A model generated the notes under the pieces. That model was given only the letters and a program-made list of their open reading frames with translations, had not been told where the DNA came from and searched no databases. A stretch of 25,766 bases of DNA from an uncultured Erysipelotrichaceae bacterium (GTDB taxonomy: Bacteria > Bacillota_I > Bacilli_A > RF39 > UBA660), in contig CADBMU010000022.1 of assembly GCA_902795845.1 (NCBI GenBank), forward strand, positions 1 through 25,766. The letters are read 5' to 3'. Below, in pieces: positions 15,542 through 23,567 of this stretch (position 1 is the first letter of the stretch; every line of letters starts with the position of its first letter). Both the position numbers and the translations under genes were made by a program.

Positions 15542-16408
15542 TTACTCCCATGCTATAATTTCTTGTTCTAATATAAGATCAATATCATAATTATTTAAAA
15601 CTTGTTCGTGAATTAATTTTATCAAATTTTTAATATCATTACTAGTAGCATTATTTTCATTAATAATAAAATTAGCATGTTTACAACTTACTTTAGCACC
15701 ACCAATTGTTTTTCCTTTTAAATTAAGACTTTCAATTAAAGCTCCGGCATAGTTATTTAAAGGATTTCTAAAAACACTTCCTGCTGAAGGATATTCAAGC
15801 GGTTGAGAAAGTTTTCTTTTTTCACATCTTGTATCAACAATTTTTAACAGTTCTTCTTTATTGCCTTTTTCTAGCTTAAATACACAAGAAATAATTACAT
15901 ATTTTTTAGTATGTTTAAAAATAGAATCTCGATATTTAAAATCACAATCTTGTTTTTCTAGAGTTACAATTTCACCATTTTCATTTAAAACTCTTATTTC
16001 TTTTAAATAATTACTAATTTCTACATTATAAGCTCCGGCATTATTATAAATGGATCCCCCAATTGTACCAGGAATACTAATTAAACTTTCTAAGCCTTTT
16101 AATGATGATTTTATAGTCATATTTGCAATTAAAGGCAACATTACTCCACATTCACAGTAGACTTCATTATTCTTAATACTATATTTATTTAATTTTTTTA
16201 AATTAATTATTGCACCATCAAAATAATTGTCATCAACTATGATATTAGAACCATTACCAATTATAAAATATTTAATATTTTCTTTTTTTAATCTTTTTAA
16301 TAATTCTCTTAATTCATTTTCATTTTCAGGAAAATACATAGTTCTCACTATACCACCAGTTTTATAAGTAGTATAATTTTTCATACTAACATCATTTAAA
16401 ATTTTCAT
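15542..16408 (-). CDS. murB: UDP-N-acetylenolpyruvoylglucosamine reductase
   Basis: MurB reduces UDP-GlcNAc-enolpyruvate to UDP-MurNAc with NADPH and FAD. The 288-residue product has the FAD-domain signatures YTTYKTGG, IIGNGSNIIV and ISIPGTIGGSIYNNAGAY (about 45-130). The proton-donor serine is in the YPSAGSVFRNP segment near 215, and the C-terminus has the closing catalytic Glu (LEQEIIAW). The absence of the extra type I loop makes it type II, as in Gram-positives. Its ATG overlaps the murG stop (TAATG), and divIB starts three bases beyond its stop. Confidence 0.97.
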   Translation of the reverse strand: MKILNDVSMKNYTTYKTGGIVRTMYFPENENELRELLKRLKKENIKYFIIGNGSNIIVDDNYFDGAIINLKKLNKYSIKNNEVYCECGVMLPLIANMTIKSSLKGLESLISIPGTIGGSIYNNAGAYNVEISNYLKEIRVLNENGEIVTLEKQDCDFKYRDSIFKHTKKYVIISCVFKLEKGNKEELLKIVDTRCEKRKLSQPLEYPSAGSVFRNPLNNYAGALIESLNLKGKTIGGAKVSCKHANFIINENNATSNDIKNLIKLIHEQVLNNYDIDLILEQEIIAWE

Positions 16409-17481
16409 TAAATTATTTCCTTAATTGCTTTATAAATTTTATCTGTACTATTATTTATATCAAATTTTTCTAAATTTTTAATTATATCATTTTTATAATT
16501 TGAATCATTTAATAATTTATCAACATTTTCGCTTAGAATATTCCCAGTTAAATTATTTTCCTCAAGCATTATACAAGCTTTTTTTTCATATATATCTTTA
16601 GCGTTATAATATTGATGATTATTTGCTACATTTGGTGATGGTATTATAATTGATGGAATTTTTAGTGCTATTATTTCATTTAAAGAACCAGATCCTGCTC
16701 TTGAAATAACAACATCAGTATTTTTTAAAAGCCCAATTAAATTATCATAAAATGGTAAGATTTTAACATTATTAGGTAGAGATTTTTGATCAACTCTATC
16801 ATAAACTCTTTTACCAGTTATATATAATAATTGATAATTTTTATTATTTACTTTATTTGCATAATCTATTATTTTAGAATTTAAAGATGTACTTCCAAGA
16901 CTTCCTAAAACTACTAAAACTAGTTTTTTCTTTGGATCAAGCCCAAGAGATTCTAAGGATACACCTTTAGCAAGTTTTGCTTCATCACTTCGAGGATGAC
17001 CTGTAAATATAACATTATCTTTATTTTTAAAATATTCTTTTGTTTTTTCAAAAGTTACACCAACTATATCAGCATATCTAGCTAAAATTTTATTAGACTT
17101 ACCAGGTATACTGTTTTGTTCATGAATAAATGTTTTTATTTTTAATTTATGTGCAGCTTTAATAACTGGAAATGTTACATATCCTCCAAATCCAATGACA
17201 ACATCAGGTTTAAATTCTTTCATTATTTTAAGACATTTTTTATAAGATTTTCTTATTAAAATAATATCTTCAATGTCTTTTTTGATGTTTTTAGTTAAAC
17301 CATAAATTTCTAATGCTTCGTATTTAATACCTCGATTTGGTACTATATCTTTTTCCATTCTATTATGTGTTCCAATATATAATACTTCTAAGTTTTTTTC
17401 TTCTTTTTTAAATTTTTCAATTATACTTAATGCTGGATAAATATGTCCTCCAGTACCACCAGCTGTTACTATTATTTTCAT
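16408..17481 (-). CDS. murG: Lipid II-forming N-acetylglucosaminyltransferase MurG
   Basis: MurG adds GlcNAc to lipid I on the inner membrane face. Motifs are the N-terminal TAGGTGGHIYPA loop, FIHEQNSIPGKSNK near 120 and, in the UDP-binding half, GSLGS, SRAGSGSLNEI and PSPNVANNHQYYNA. Two ATGs stand in tandem. I chose the second (17481) because AGGTGAT is then five bases away rather than two; the first adds only one Met. The operon continues with murB, divIB and queH. Two TATAAT boxes lie just upstream, but neither has a convincing -35. Confidence 0.97.
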   Translation of the reverse strand: MKIIVTAGGTGGHIYPALSIIEKFKKEEKNLEVLYIGTHNRMEKDIVPNRGIKYEALEIYGLTKNIKKDIEDIILIRKSYKKCLKIMKEFKPDVVIGFGGYVTFPVIKAAHKLKIKTFIHEQNSIPGKSNKILARYADIVGVTFEKTKEYFKNKDNVIFTGHPRSDEAKLAKGVSLESLGLDPKKKLVLVVLGSLGSTSLNSKIIDYANKVNNKNYQLLYITGKRVYDRVDQKSLPNNVKILPFYDNLIGLLKNTDVVISRAGSGSLNEIIALKIPSIIIPSPNVANNHQYYNAKDIYEKKACIMLEENNLTGNILSENVDKLLNDSNYKNDIIKNLEKFDINNSTDKIYKAIKEII

Positions 17482-17548
17482 CATATCACCTATTACAATT
17501 ATACTATAAAAATTATAATATATATTATTTTTTTAAAATTTTACGTAA

Positions 17549-17570
17549 AGAAAAAGCCCTTTTAAGGCTT
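17549..17570 (-). terminator. Terminator after the HPt-REC gene
   Basis: AAGCC...GGGCTT folds into a 7-bp stem with one G-U pair and a three-base loop, followed by Ts on the minus strand. The stem begins inside the stop codon of the HPt-REC gene. Confidence 0.7.
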
Positions 17571-18348
17571 ACATATCTTTATAATTTATTGTTTTTTCAA
17601 TTACTGATTTTATGTCTCTTTCATTAAATGGTTTAGCAAGTAGATCTACAATATCATAAGTAAATGCTCTATCAATAGTTTCTTTTTCTTCAGCACCACT
17701 AATAATTGATACAGGTACTTTTTTAAATAAATTATTTTGTTTGAAATATTCAAGTACATCAAAACCATTAAGATTTGGCATATTTAAATCAAGTAACATT
17801 GCTGCAATGTTATCAGCATCTTCATTAATTATATTTAAAGCTACTTGACCATCTGTTGCCATAACAACTTCGTAACTATCAGCAAATATTTTTTCAATAA
17901 AATTACGAATTAAATTTGAATCATCAACAACTAAGATTTTTTTATCTTTAATAATTTTAGGTCTTTCAGCTACTACTGATTGAACATAATCTTTACCTAA
18001 ATATTGTTTTACTACATTAATAATTCTATTAGCTTCTTTTATTAAAGCTTCATAATTATTAGCAACAAAATAAATATTATTAGCTTTTCCTTCCATTTCA
18101 TGTTGATAAGCTAAATCAGCAAGTCTTGTAAATCCTAGATATCTTGCATCACTTTTTATTGAGTGAGCAAATACAGCATAATTAGCCATATCGCCAACTT
18201 CTTTATAGCTTTTTAAATCAGCTAATTTACCATAAATACCAGCTAAAAAATCTTCCAATGTTGCATCATAAGTTTCCATATCACCTAAAAGTTCTAAGGA
18301 TTTTTGAACATCTATTCCATTACCATATAATAAAGATACATCTTTCAT
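17569..18348 (-). CDS. HPt-REC phosphorelay protein
   Basis: This 259-residue soluble protein joins two phosphorelay modules and nothing else. Residues 1-118 form a histidine phosphotransfer helical bundle with His62 in AHSIKSDARYLG, the usual HPt site context. Residues 137-255 are a receiver domain with acidic Asp142-Asp143 in LVVDDS, phospho-acceptor Asp187 in LLDLNMP, Ser217 and Lys239 in LAKPF. There is no output domain, DNA-binding domain or kinase core, so it must act through partners. It stands alone with its own promoter and terminator. A second receiver gene lies at the right edge, but no kinase is in view. Confidence 0.88.
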   Translation of the reverse strand: MKDVSLLYGNGIDVQKSLELLGDMETYDATLEDFLAGIYGKLADLKSYKEVGDMANYAVFAHSIKSDARYLGFTRLADLAYQHEMEGKANNIYFVANNYEALIKEANRIINVVKQYLGKDYVQSVVAERPKIIKDKKILVVDDSNLIRNFIEKIFADSYEVVMATDGQVALNIINEDADNIAAMLLDLNMPNLNGFDVLEYFKQNNLFKKVPVSIISGAEEKETIDRAFTYDIVDLLAKPFNERDIKSVIEKTINYKDM

Positions 18349-18373
18349 CTTTCCACATCCTATTCTTAACTAT

Positions 18374-18382
18374 ATTCTATCA
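18374..18382 (-). promoter_or_regulatory. Extended -10 promoter of the HPt-REC gene
   Basis: The minus strand reads TGATAGAAT, an extended -10 (TGn plus a 5/6 match to TATAAT), 25 bases upstream of the start codon. No clear -35 is visible. Confidence 0.4.
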
Positions 18383-18435
18383 CAATAAAATATTATTTAG
18401 TTAAAAATTTGATTTTTTGACACTTTATTTACTAT

Positions 18436-19173
18436 TTACTTTAATAATCTTTTTTTCATTACATCTAAATTTTCATAAGCTTCTTCAAAATTAACTGGAC
18501 AATCGTATTTTACGTTACTACCTAACAATGAATTTATAAAATCAAACATATTTTTAACACGATAAAAAACTACATCAATATAACTTGGATCATCAAATTT
18601 TACTCGACCGTATTCAAAATCAATTAATTTTATATCATCATTATTGACCATAAAATTTTTGGAATGAACATCTGTATAATAAATATCATTTTTATACAAT
18701 TCCTCTAGAATTTTTAAACATTTTTTATAAATTTCAACTAATTGAGACACACTTTCAATATTGTCTTTAAAGTTAAATAATGTTTCATAATTCTCATAAA
18801 ATGGCATTTCTTGGCCAAAAATATATCCTTCACGTGTAAGTACACCTGTTGGAAATTCTGTTAATTTAATTTTTGCTTGTTTTTCTTGTAGTTTAGATAT
18901 TAATATTTCATCTCTATCACCATTAAATTGATATTCGTTAAATCTTCTATATACTCTTAATCCTTTATTTTCATCATATAAAGATTTGTATATATAAAAA
19001 CCATCAGTATTAAAATCCATCGAATCATCTTTGAAAAAATCACTAACTTCTCTAGATGTTTGTGTAATATATTCTCCTAAATTATAAACCACTTCTTCTT
19101 TAGTAAACATTACTTCTCTTACATTTTTATAAGATGTTCCATTTTTATCTGTATAACTATCTTTTATTATCAT
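18436..19173 (-). CDS. Protein-kinase-fold protein of unknown substrate
   Basis: The 245-residue soluble protein shows the C-lobe signature of the kinase/aminoglycoside-phosphotransferase fold. The catalytic loop is IYYTDVHSKNFMV (Asp168 as base, Asn173 as metal ligand), followed by IKLIDFEYGRV (Asp185 in the DFG position). The N-lobe (about 15-125) is divergent, and I cannot identify the ATP-binding Lys with certainty. The T-D-V-H-S-K-N form is closer to small-molecule or lipopolysaccharide-type kinases than to Ser/Thr kinases. ATG 19173 has GGGGG seven bases upstream. It has a strong promoter of its own. Whether it is an active kinase is open. Confidence 0.6.
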   Translation of the reverse strand: MIIKDSYTDKNGTSYKNVREVMFTKEEVVYNLGEYITQTSREVSDFFKDDSMDFNTDGFYIYKSLYDENKGLRVYRRFNEYQFNGDRDEILISKLQEKQAKIKLTEFPTGVLTREGYIFGQEMPFYENYETLFNFKDNIESVSQLVEIYKKCLKILEELYKNDIYYTDVHSKNFMVNNDDIKLIDFEYGRVKFDDPSYIDVVFYRVKNMFDFINSLLGSNVKYDCPVNFEEAYENLDVMKKRLLK

Positions 19174-19197
19174 TTTTAACCCCCACATATATCATAT

Positions 19198-19226
19198 ATT
19201 TTACCATATTCTTTTAATTTTGTCAA
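19198..19226 (-). promoter_or_regulatory. Strong sigma-A promoter of the kinase-fold gene
   Basis: On the minus strand a perfect TTGACA is followed after exactly 17 bp by TAAAAT, about 25 bases before the start codon. It directly follows the terminator of the 91-residue gene, so this gene is an independent unit. This is one of the two best promoters in the window. Confidence 0.85.
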
Positions 19227-19238
19227 ATTAGTGTAAAT

Positions 19239-19279
19239 AAAAACTTGCCGTCAACTATTTATTATAGTGTCCGACAAGT
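19239..19279 (-). terminator. Terminator overlapping the end of the 91-aa gene
   Basis: ACTTGTCG pairs with CGGCAAGT (one G-U) and is followed by five Ts on the minus strand. The 21-base loop contains the stop codon, so the upstream arm is coding sequence. Confidence 0.6.
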
Positions 19280-19530
19280 TCTAAAGTTATTTCTAATCTT
19301 TTACATAAATCTTCACTTTGCTTTTTTAATAATCTTGCTTTTTCTAGTTTATGTTTATCATCTTTCATTTCTTTAACAACTTTTAAAGAATCCCTTATAT
19401 AACTAATTTCAGGTCTCATTTCTTCTCTTCTATCTCTATCAATAATATCATTTTTAAAAACAAATTTTAATTTATTTAAATTGTTAGTCATTTCGACAAG
19501 TTCTTTATTTATTTCACTGCTAATATCCAC
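19255..19530 (-). CDS. Hypothetical helical protein, 91 aa
   Basis: I do not recognise this protein. It is almost entirely charged and helical, with heptad-like leucine spacing (LVEMTNNLNKLKFVFKN, LKVVKEMKDDKHKLEKARLL), so a short coiled coil or helical bundle is likely. There is no membrane helix. The start is GTG at 19530 with a modest GGGAT upstream; the only nearby ATG is followed at once by TGA. It follows trpS by 35 bp and precedes a terminator, so it is probably the last gene of the frr-trpS transcript. A role cannot be inferred. Confidence 0.6.
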   Translation of the reverse strand: MDISSEINKELVEMTNNLNKLKFVFKNDIIDRDRREEMRPEISYIRDSLKVVKEMKDDKHKLEKARLLKKQSEDLCKRLEITLELVGHYNK

Positions 19531-19565
19531 TACTTCACATCCCGTTCTTCTTAAATTTGCAATTA

Positions 19566-20651
19566 TTAGTTATATTTATTTATTTGTTCTTTAATAAAAT
19601 TATCATCATTAAAATAATTTATTCCCATAGCCATTTTTACTTCATTTAAAGTTTTATTAGCATATTCATTAGCTTTATTTGTACCATTTTTTAAATAATT
19701 ATAAACTTCTTCTATCCTTGCTTCATAATATTTACGTCTTTGTCTAATTGGCTCTAATTCTTCTTCTAAAATAGCAAGCAAGAATTTTTTGACTTTAACA
19801 TCACCTAAACCACCTTTTTGATAGTGACTTTTTAATTCATCAAGATTATTATATTCGTTTAAATATTTTTGAAAATGTTCATCTTTGCAAAAAGCATCTA
19901 AATAAGTAAATACCGTATTACCTTCAATCTTACCAGGATCTTCTATTTTAATATGATCTTTATCTGTGTACATACTCATTACTTTTTTCTTTAAAGTTTC
20001 ACTGTCATCTGATAAATATATACAATTACCTAATGATTTACTCATTTTAGCTTGACCATCTGTACCAGGCAAGCGATAACAATTTTTATTTTCTGGTAAT
20101 AATTCTTTAGGTTCTACTAAAACTTCACTATATGTTGAATTAAAACTTCTAACAATTTCTCTTGCTTGTTCTATCATTGGTAACTGATCTTCACCAACAG
20201 GAACGATATTAGCTTTAAAAGCTGTTATATCAGCGGCTTGACTAATTGGATAATTAGCAAAACCAACTGGAATTCCTTTATCATTATCAAATCCTCTTAA
20301 TTTTACTTCTGATTTAACAGTAGGATTTCTTAAAACTCTTGGTAAAGTTACTAAATTCATATAATAAGCAGTTAATTCCGGCAAAGCACTAACACCTGAT
20401 TGAATGAAAAATGTTACTTTTTGTGGATCTAAACCTACTGAAAGATAATCTAACATTACTTCCATAACATTATCTCTAACTTTTTGAGGATTACCAGAAT
20501 TATCAGTTAATGCTTGACTATCAGCTATCATGATAAACATATCTTGATAGTCACCTTTATTTTGTAAATTAACTCTTTCTCTAAGAGATCCTACATAGTG
20601 TCCAATATGAAGCTTACCTGTAGGTCTATCACCAGTTAATATTATATTCAT
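19566..20651 (-). CDS. trpS: Tryptophanyl-tRNA synthetase
   Basis: TrpRS charges tRNA-Trp and is a class I synthetase. The 361-residue product has the N-terminal GDRPTGKLHIGHYVG (HIGH at 15-18) and KMSKS at 202-206 in GQAKMSKSLGN, with GEDQLPMIEQAREI between them. I start it at ATG 20651, where GAGGAG lies five bases upstream, rather than at an in-frame ATG six codons earlier. It is co-transcribed with frr. There is no room for a T-box leader in the 38-bp gap, unlike many Firmicute trpS genes, so control by uncharged tRNA at this site is unlikely. Confidence 0.97.
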   Translation of the reverse strand: MNIILTGDRPTGKLHIGHYVGSLRERVNLQNKGDYQDMFIMIADSQALTDNSGNPQKVRDNVMEVMLDYLSVGLDPQKVTFFIQSGVSALPELTAYYMNLVTLPRVLRNPTVKSEVKLRGFDNDKGIPVGFANYPISQAADITAFKANIVPVGEDQLPMIEQAREIVRSFNSTYSEVLVEPKELLPENKNCYRLPGTDGQAKMSKSLGNCIYLSDDSETLKKKVMSMYTDKDHIKIEDPGKIEGNTVFTYLDAFCKDEHFQKYLNEYNNLDELKSHYQKGGLGDVKVKKFLLAILEEELEPIRQRRKYYEARIEEVYNYLKNGTNKANEYANKTLNEVKMAMGINYFNDDNFIKEQINKYN

Positions 20652-20689
20652 ATTTACTCCTCGATTCATTATTTAAAAAAGAATTAACA

Positions 20690-21220
20690 TTATATTTTCA
20701 TTAATTCTTCTTCTTTTTCTTTTAATTTTTCTTCTACTATTTTATTAAATTTATTAATAGTTTCTTGAACATCTTCTTGCATTATTTTCTTATCGTCTTC
20801 AGTTAATTCTTCATTATTTTTGATTGAATTATTTTCATCTTGTCTAATATTTCTTAATGCAACTTTTGCTTCTTCAGCTATTTCTTTAGCTTGTTTAACA
20901 TAATCTTTTCTTCGATCTTCAGTAAGTTCAGGAATTGTTAAAATAATAACTTCACCATTGTTAATTGGTGTAATTCCTAAGTTTGCTTCATTAATAGATC
21001 TTTCAATTTCTTTTAATGCAGATCTATCAAATGGTTTAACCATTAATTGTCTAGCTTCTGGTACTGTAATATTAGCAAGACTCTGAATTGGAGTTGGTGT
21101 TCCATAATATGAAACCATTATTCCACTTAGCATTGCTGGATTAGCACGACCTGCACGAATGTTTACAAATCTATTTTCCATAGCTTCTACAGCTTTATTC
21201 ATTTTTTCTTCTATATTCAT
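20690..21220 (-). CDS. frr: Ribosome recycling factor
   Basis: RRF splits post-termination ribosomes with EF-G. The 176-residue product, slightly short of the usual 185, has the family features: NIRAGRANPAML near 20-32, MVSYYGTPTPIQSLANITVPEAR, and NDGEVI-like INNGEVIILTIPELTEDRRKDYVK near 85-110. The C-terminal half is the charged three-helix part. The normal partner pyrH is absent upstream; instead two membrane-anchored proteins precede it, with a 14-bp gap to the nearer one. Confidence 0.97.
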   Translation of the reverse strand: MNIEEKMNKAVEAMENRFVNIRAGRANPAMLSGIMVSYYGTPTPIQSLANITVPEARQLMVKPFDRSALKEIERSINEANLGITPINNGEVIILTIPELTEDRRKDYVKQAKEIAEEAKVALRNIRQDENNSIKNNEELTEDDKKIMQEDVQETINKFNKIVEEKLKEKEEELMKI

Positions 21221-21234
21221 AAAATTTCCCTTCT

Positions 21235-22008
21235 TTAATTGATTATCATAATTTCATTATAATTCATTTGATTAGATTTAACAATATATTTTATGACTAA
21301 ATTACCAGTATTATCTACATATAAACCATAATTTCCATCGTCAATATTATTTATTGTTTCTTCAATTTTAATAGTATCAATTTCATTATCTACTGTTTGT
21401 TCTTCATTTAATTTATTTTTTATCTTTTCTTTTAACTCAGTAAGTGTAATATTATATTTTGATAAAATATCAAGATTAGATATTCTTTCATTATTTTTAA
21501 CATCAAATATATAAGATTTCATATTAGGATAGTCGTTAATTCCTTTAAAGCAATCATAATAAACATCAGTTATTACTAAACTAATATATTCATTATACTT
21601 ATAATCTTCATAATTTCTATATGTTGCACTATAAATATCATCAGTATTAAATGTTATTTCATTTCCTGTAGTATTTTCTGTTGTTGATATTTTTTTTATT
21701 TCACTAATCATTTTCTCATTATCTTGAGCAAGTTCATTTGCAATAGCATTTGTCTGACTATTATATAAGTTTATAACTGGAGTTTTATATACTATTTGTA
21801 ATTCTTTAGATATAACGTTCTCATCAGTATAATATATATATTCTTTTGTTTTATCTTTTTTATATTCATCAGTAATAACATCAGTTTTATTAATTATTTC
21901 CTTATGCTTGTTATTTTTAAATGTATAAATATATCCACCGACACCAATACATAAGATTAATAATAAAAATAATATGCCCCCTATAACAGCTTTATTCTTC
22001 TCCTCCAT
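21235..22008 (-). CDS. Membrane-anchored extracytosolic protein, possibly DUF3298/RsiV-C-like
   Basis: The 257-residue product has one membrane helix at about 8-28 with a long extracytosolic part, so it is a type II-like anchored protein. The region at about 70-195 (VYKTPVINLYNSQTNAIANEL..., YNEYISLVITDVYYDC...NMKSYIFDVKNNERISNLDIL) resembles the DUF4163/DUF3298 layout known from PdaC and RsiV. That match is from pattern memory and weak. AGGAGG is eight bases before ATG and lies inside the upstream thioredoxin-like gene, with a 17-bp overlap showing tight coupling. The role is unknown; envelope sensing or binding would fit. Confidence 0.5.
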   Translation of the reverse strand: MEEKNKAVIGGILFLLLILCIGVGGYIYTFKNNKHKEIINKTDVITDEYKKDKTKEYIYYTDENVISKELQIVYKTPVINLYNSQTNAIANELAQDNEKMISEIKKISTTENTTGNEITFNTDDIYSATYRNYEDYKYNEYISLVITDVYYDCFKGINDYPNMKSYIFDVKNNERISNLDILSKYNITLTELKEKIKNKLNEEQTVDNEIDTIKIEETINNIDDGNYGLYVDNTGNLVIKYIVKSNQMNYNEIMIIN

Positions 22009-22585
22009 CAGTAGTTCCTCCTAAAAAACTAGTAAATATTATTTTAAATTGTTCTAGTTTTTGATTCATTTTCTCATCAGTCCAGTAACTTTTTGGTGTT
22101 TCGTTACCTAAAACTTCACTAGTTTCATCATCATAAGCATAAATATTTCCATCTTTTACAACGATTAAACATGGAGCATTTAAATTTATTTCACCTAAAT
22201 CATTTTTCTTCAAATAATTTTTCAATGATTCTGTTATTTTTTTATAATCAACAGATTTTTTATTTCTATCAGGTAAAAAGTTATAGTAATATATTTTTTT
22301 AATACCAGTAGTTTTAGCAGCTTCATTCAATAATTTAGCATAATAATTTGACCACTCATTCTCTTTAAAAGCCATAAAAATTATACCATTAGTTTTTAAA
22401 ATATTTAATACTTCTTCTTCATCAGTGTATTTAAAGACATTTTCTTTATTTACCATACTATATTCTTTATCAAATCTCTTATTGTCTTTTGTTTTATCTA
22501 CATTGTAATCTTTTTTTCCTAAAAATATAAGTAAAATTAATAATACAAAAATAATTATTAAATCTAATATTGTCCTTTTTTTCAT
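21992..22585 (-). CDS. Membrane-anchored thioredoxin-fold protein lacking CxxC
   Basis: The 197-residue product has a membrane helix at about 8-23 and an extracytosolic domain. Residues 65-150 look like a thioredoxin fold: strand GIIFMAFKE, a helix starting where the redox motif should be (NEWSNYYAKLLNEAAK), strand KIYYYNFL, and a cis-proline segment NAPCLIVVKDGNIYAY at 136-151. The Cys-x-x-Cys is replaced by W-S-N-Y, so classical disulfide chemistry is not expected; the single Cys139 follows the cis-Pro. It heads the operon with the next membrane protein, frr and trpS. Confidence 0.6.
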   Translation of the reverse strand: MKKRTILDLIIIFVLLILLIFLGKKDYNVDKTKDNKRFDKEYSMVNKENVFKYTDEEEVLNILKTNGIIFMAFKENEWSNYYAKLLNEAAKTTGIKKIYYYNFLPDRNKKSVDYKKITESLKNYLKKNDLGEINLNAPCLIVVKDGNIYAYDDETSEVLGNETPKSYWTDEKMNQKLEQFKIIFTSFLGGTTDGGEE

Positions 22586-22607
22586 ACAAACACATCCTTA
22601 TTAATTA

Positions 22608-22616
22608 TTATAACAT
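22608..22616 (-). promoter_or_regulatory. Extended -10 promoter for the Trx-like/frr/trpS operon
   Basis: The minus strand reads TGTTATAAT, a perfect extended -10, 22 bases upstream of the start codon and beyond the tsf terminator. The -35 is poor. Confidence 0.6.
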
Positions 22617-22639
22617 AACTTTTTAAGTTTTAATCTCAT

Positions 22640-22667
22640 AAAAAAAGACACTTGTAAAAAAGTGTCT
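22640..22667 (-). terminator. Terminator of the rpsB-tsf operon
   Basis: AGACACTT pairs perfectly with AAGTGTCT around a six-base loop, followed by at least six Ts on the minus strand. It starts five bases past the tsf stop. Confidence 0.9.
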
Positions 22668-22672
22668 AATAA

Positions 22673-23551
22673 TTATTCTCCTTTTACTTGATTCATTACT
22701 TCTTCAGCAAAGTTATCATTTCTTTTTTCCATACCTTCACCAACTTCATAACGAATACAATTAATAATTTCTCCGCCATTATTAGCAACATATGTCTTAA
22801 CGTCAACATCACCATCTTTGATGAATGCTTGATCTACTAAACAAATTTCTTTGTAGAATTTTTTTACTTTGCCTTCAATAATTTTATCTAAGAATTCAGG
22901 TTTCTTTCCTTCTTCAATTGCTTGTTGTTTAAAAATTTCTTTTTCTCTTTCTACAACTTCAGCAGGAACTTTTGTTTCGTCTAAATATTGAGCTTTCATT
23001 GCAGCAGATTGCATTGCAACATCTTTTGCAACTTCTTCACTAGCATTTTTAACAAGTGCTAAAGAAGCAATTTTTCCACCCATATGTAAGTAAGCTCCGA
23101 AATTTTCGTCTTCAGTTTTTTCAAAAATTTCAAATCTTCTAAGAGATAATTTTTCTCCAATTTTTGCTGTCTTAGCAACAATTAAATCATTAATTGTACC
23201 ATCTTCGAATTTAACTTCTAATGCTTCTTCTAAAGTTTTAGCATCACTTTTTAATAAAGTATTTCCAATGTTATCAATTAATTCTTTAAATTCATCATTT
23301 TTACTAACAAAATCAGTTTCTGAATTAACTTCTAAAATAATAGCTTTATTACCATCTACATAAATGCTAGCTAATCCTTCAGCAGCTATTCTTGAACCTT
23401 TCTTTGTTGCTTTTGCAAAACCTTTTTCACGTAACCAATCGATTGCAGCTTCCATAGATCCATCGCATTCTGATAATGCTTTTTTACAATCCATCATACC
23501 TGCACCAGTTGTTTCACGTAATTCTTTTACCATACTTGCAGTAACTTCCAT
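22673..23551 (-). CDS. tsf: Elongation factor Ts
   Basis: EF-Ts exchanges GDP for GTP on EF-Tu. The 292-residue product opens with the UBA-like VKELRETTGAGMMDCKKAL and has the EF-Tu contact motif SETDFVSKNDEF near 77-88, followed by two subdomains and the coiled-coil region (about 185-225). AGAGGGA precedes ATG. It follows rpsB by 16 bp and ends at a strong terminator, so pyrH is not part of this unit. Confidence 0.98.
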   Translation of the reverse strand: MEVTASMVKELRETTGAGMMDCKKALSECDGSMEAAIDWLREKGFAKATKKGSRIAAEGLASIYVDGNKAIILEVNSETDFVSKNDEFKELIDNIGNTLLKSDAKTLEEALEVKFEDGTINDLIVAKTAKIGEKLSLRRFEIFEKTEDENFGAYLHMGGKIASLALVKNASEEVAKDVAMQSAAMKAQYLDETKVPAEVVEREKEIFKQQAIEEGKKPEFLDKIIEGKVKKFYKEICLVDQAFIKDGDVDVKTYVANNGGEIINCIRYEVGEGMEKRNDNFAEEVMNQVKGE

Positions 23552-23567
23552 ATTATCCCTCTTTCTA

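Noticed and set aside
17430..17627. Plus-strand ORF of 65 codons across the murG 5' end
   Set aside because: It crosses two minus-strand genes and a terminator, and its Leu/Tyr-rich content is typical of a shadow frame.
20652..20690. T-box riboswitch before trpS
   Set aside because: The gap to frr is under 40 bases, far too short for a T-box, and no specifier or T-box sequence is present.
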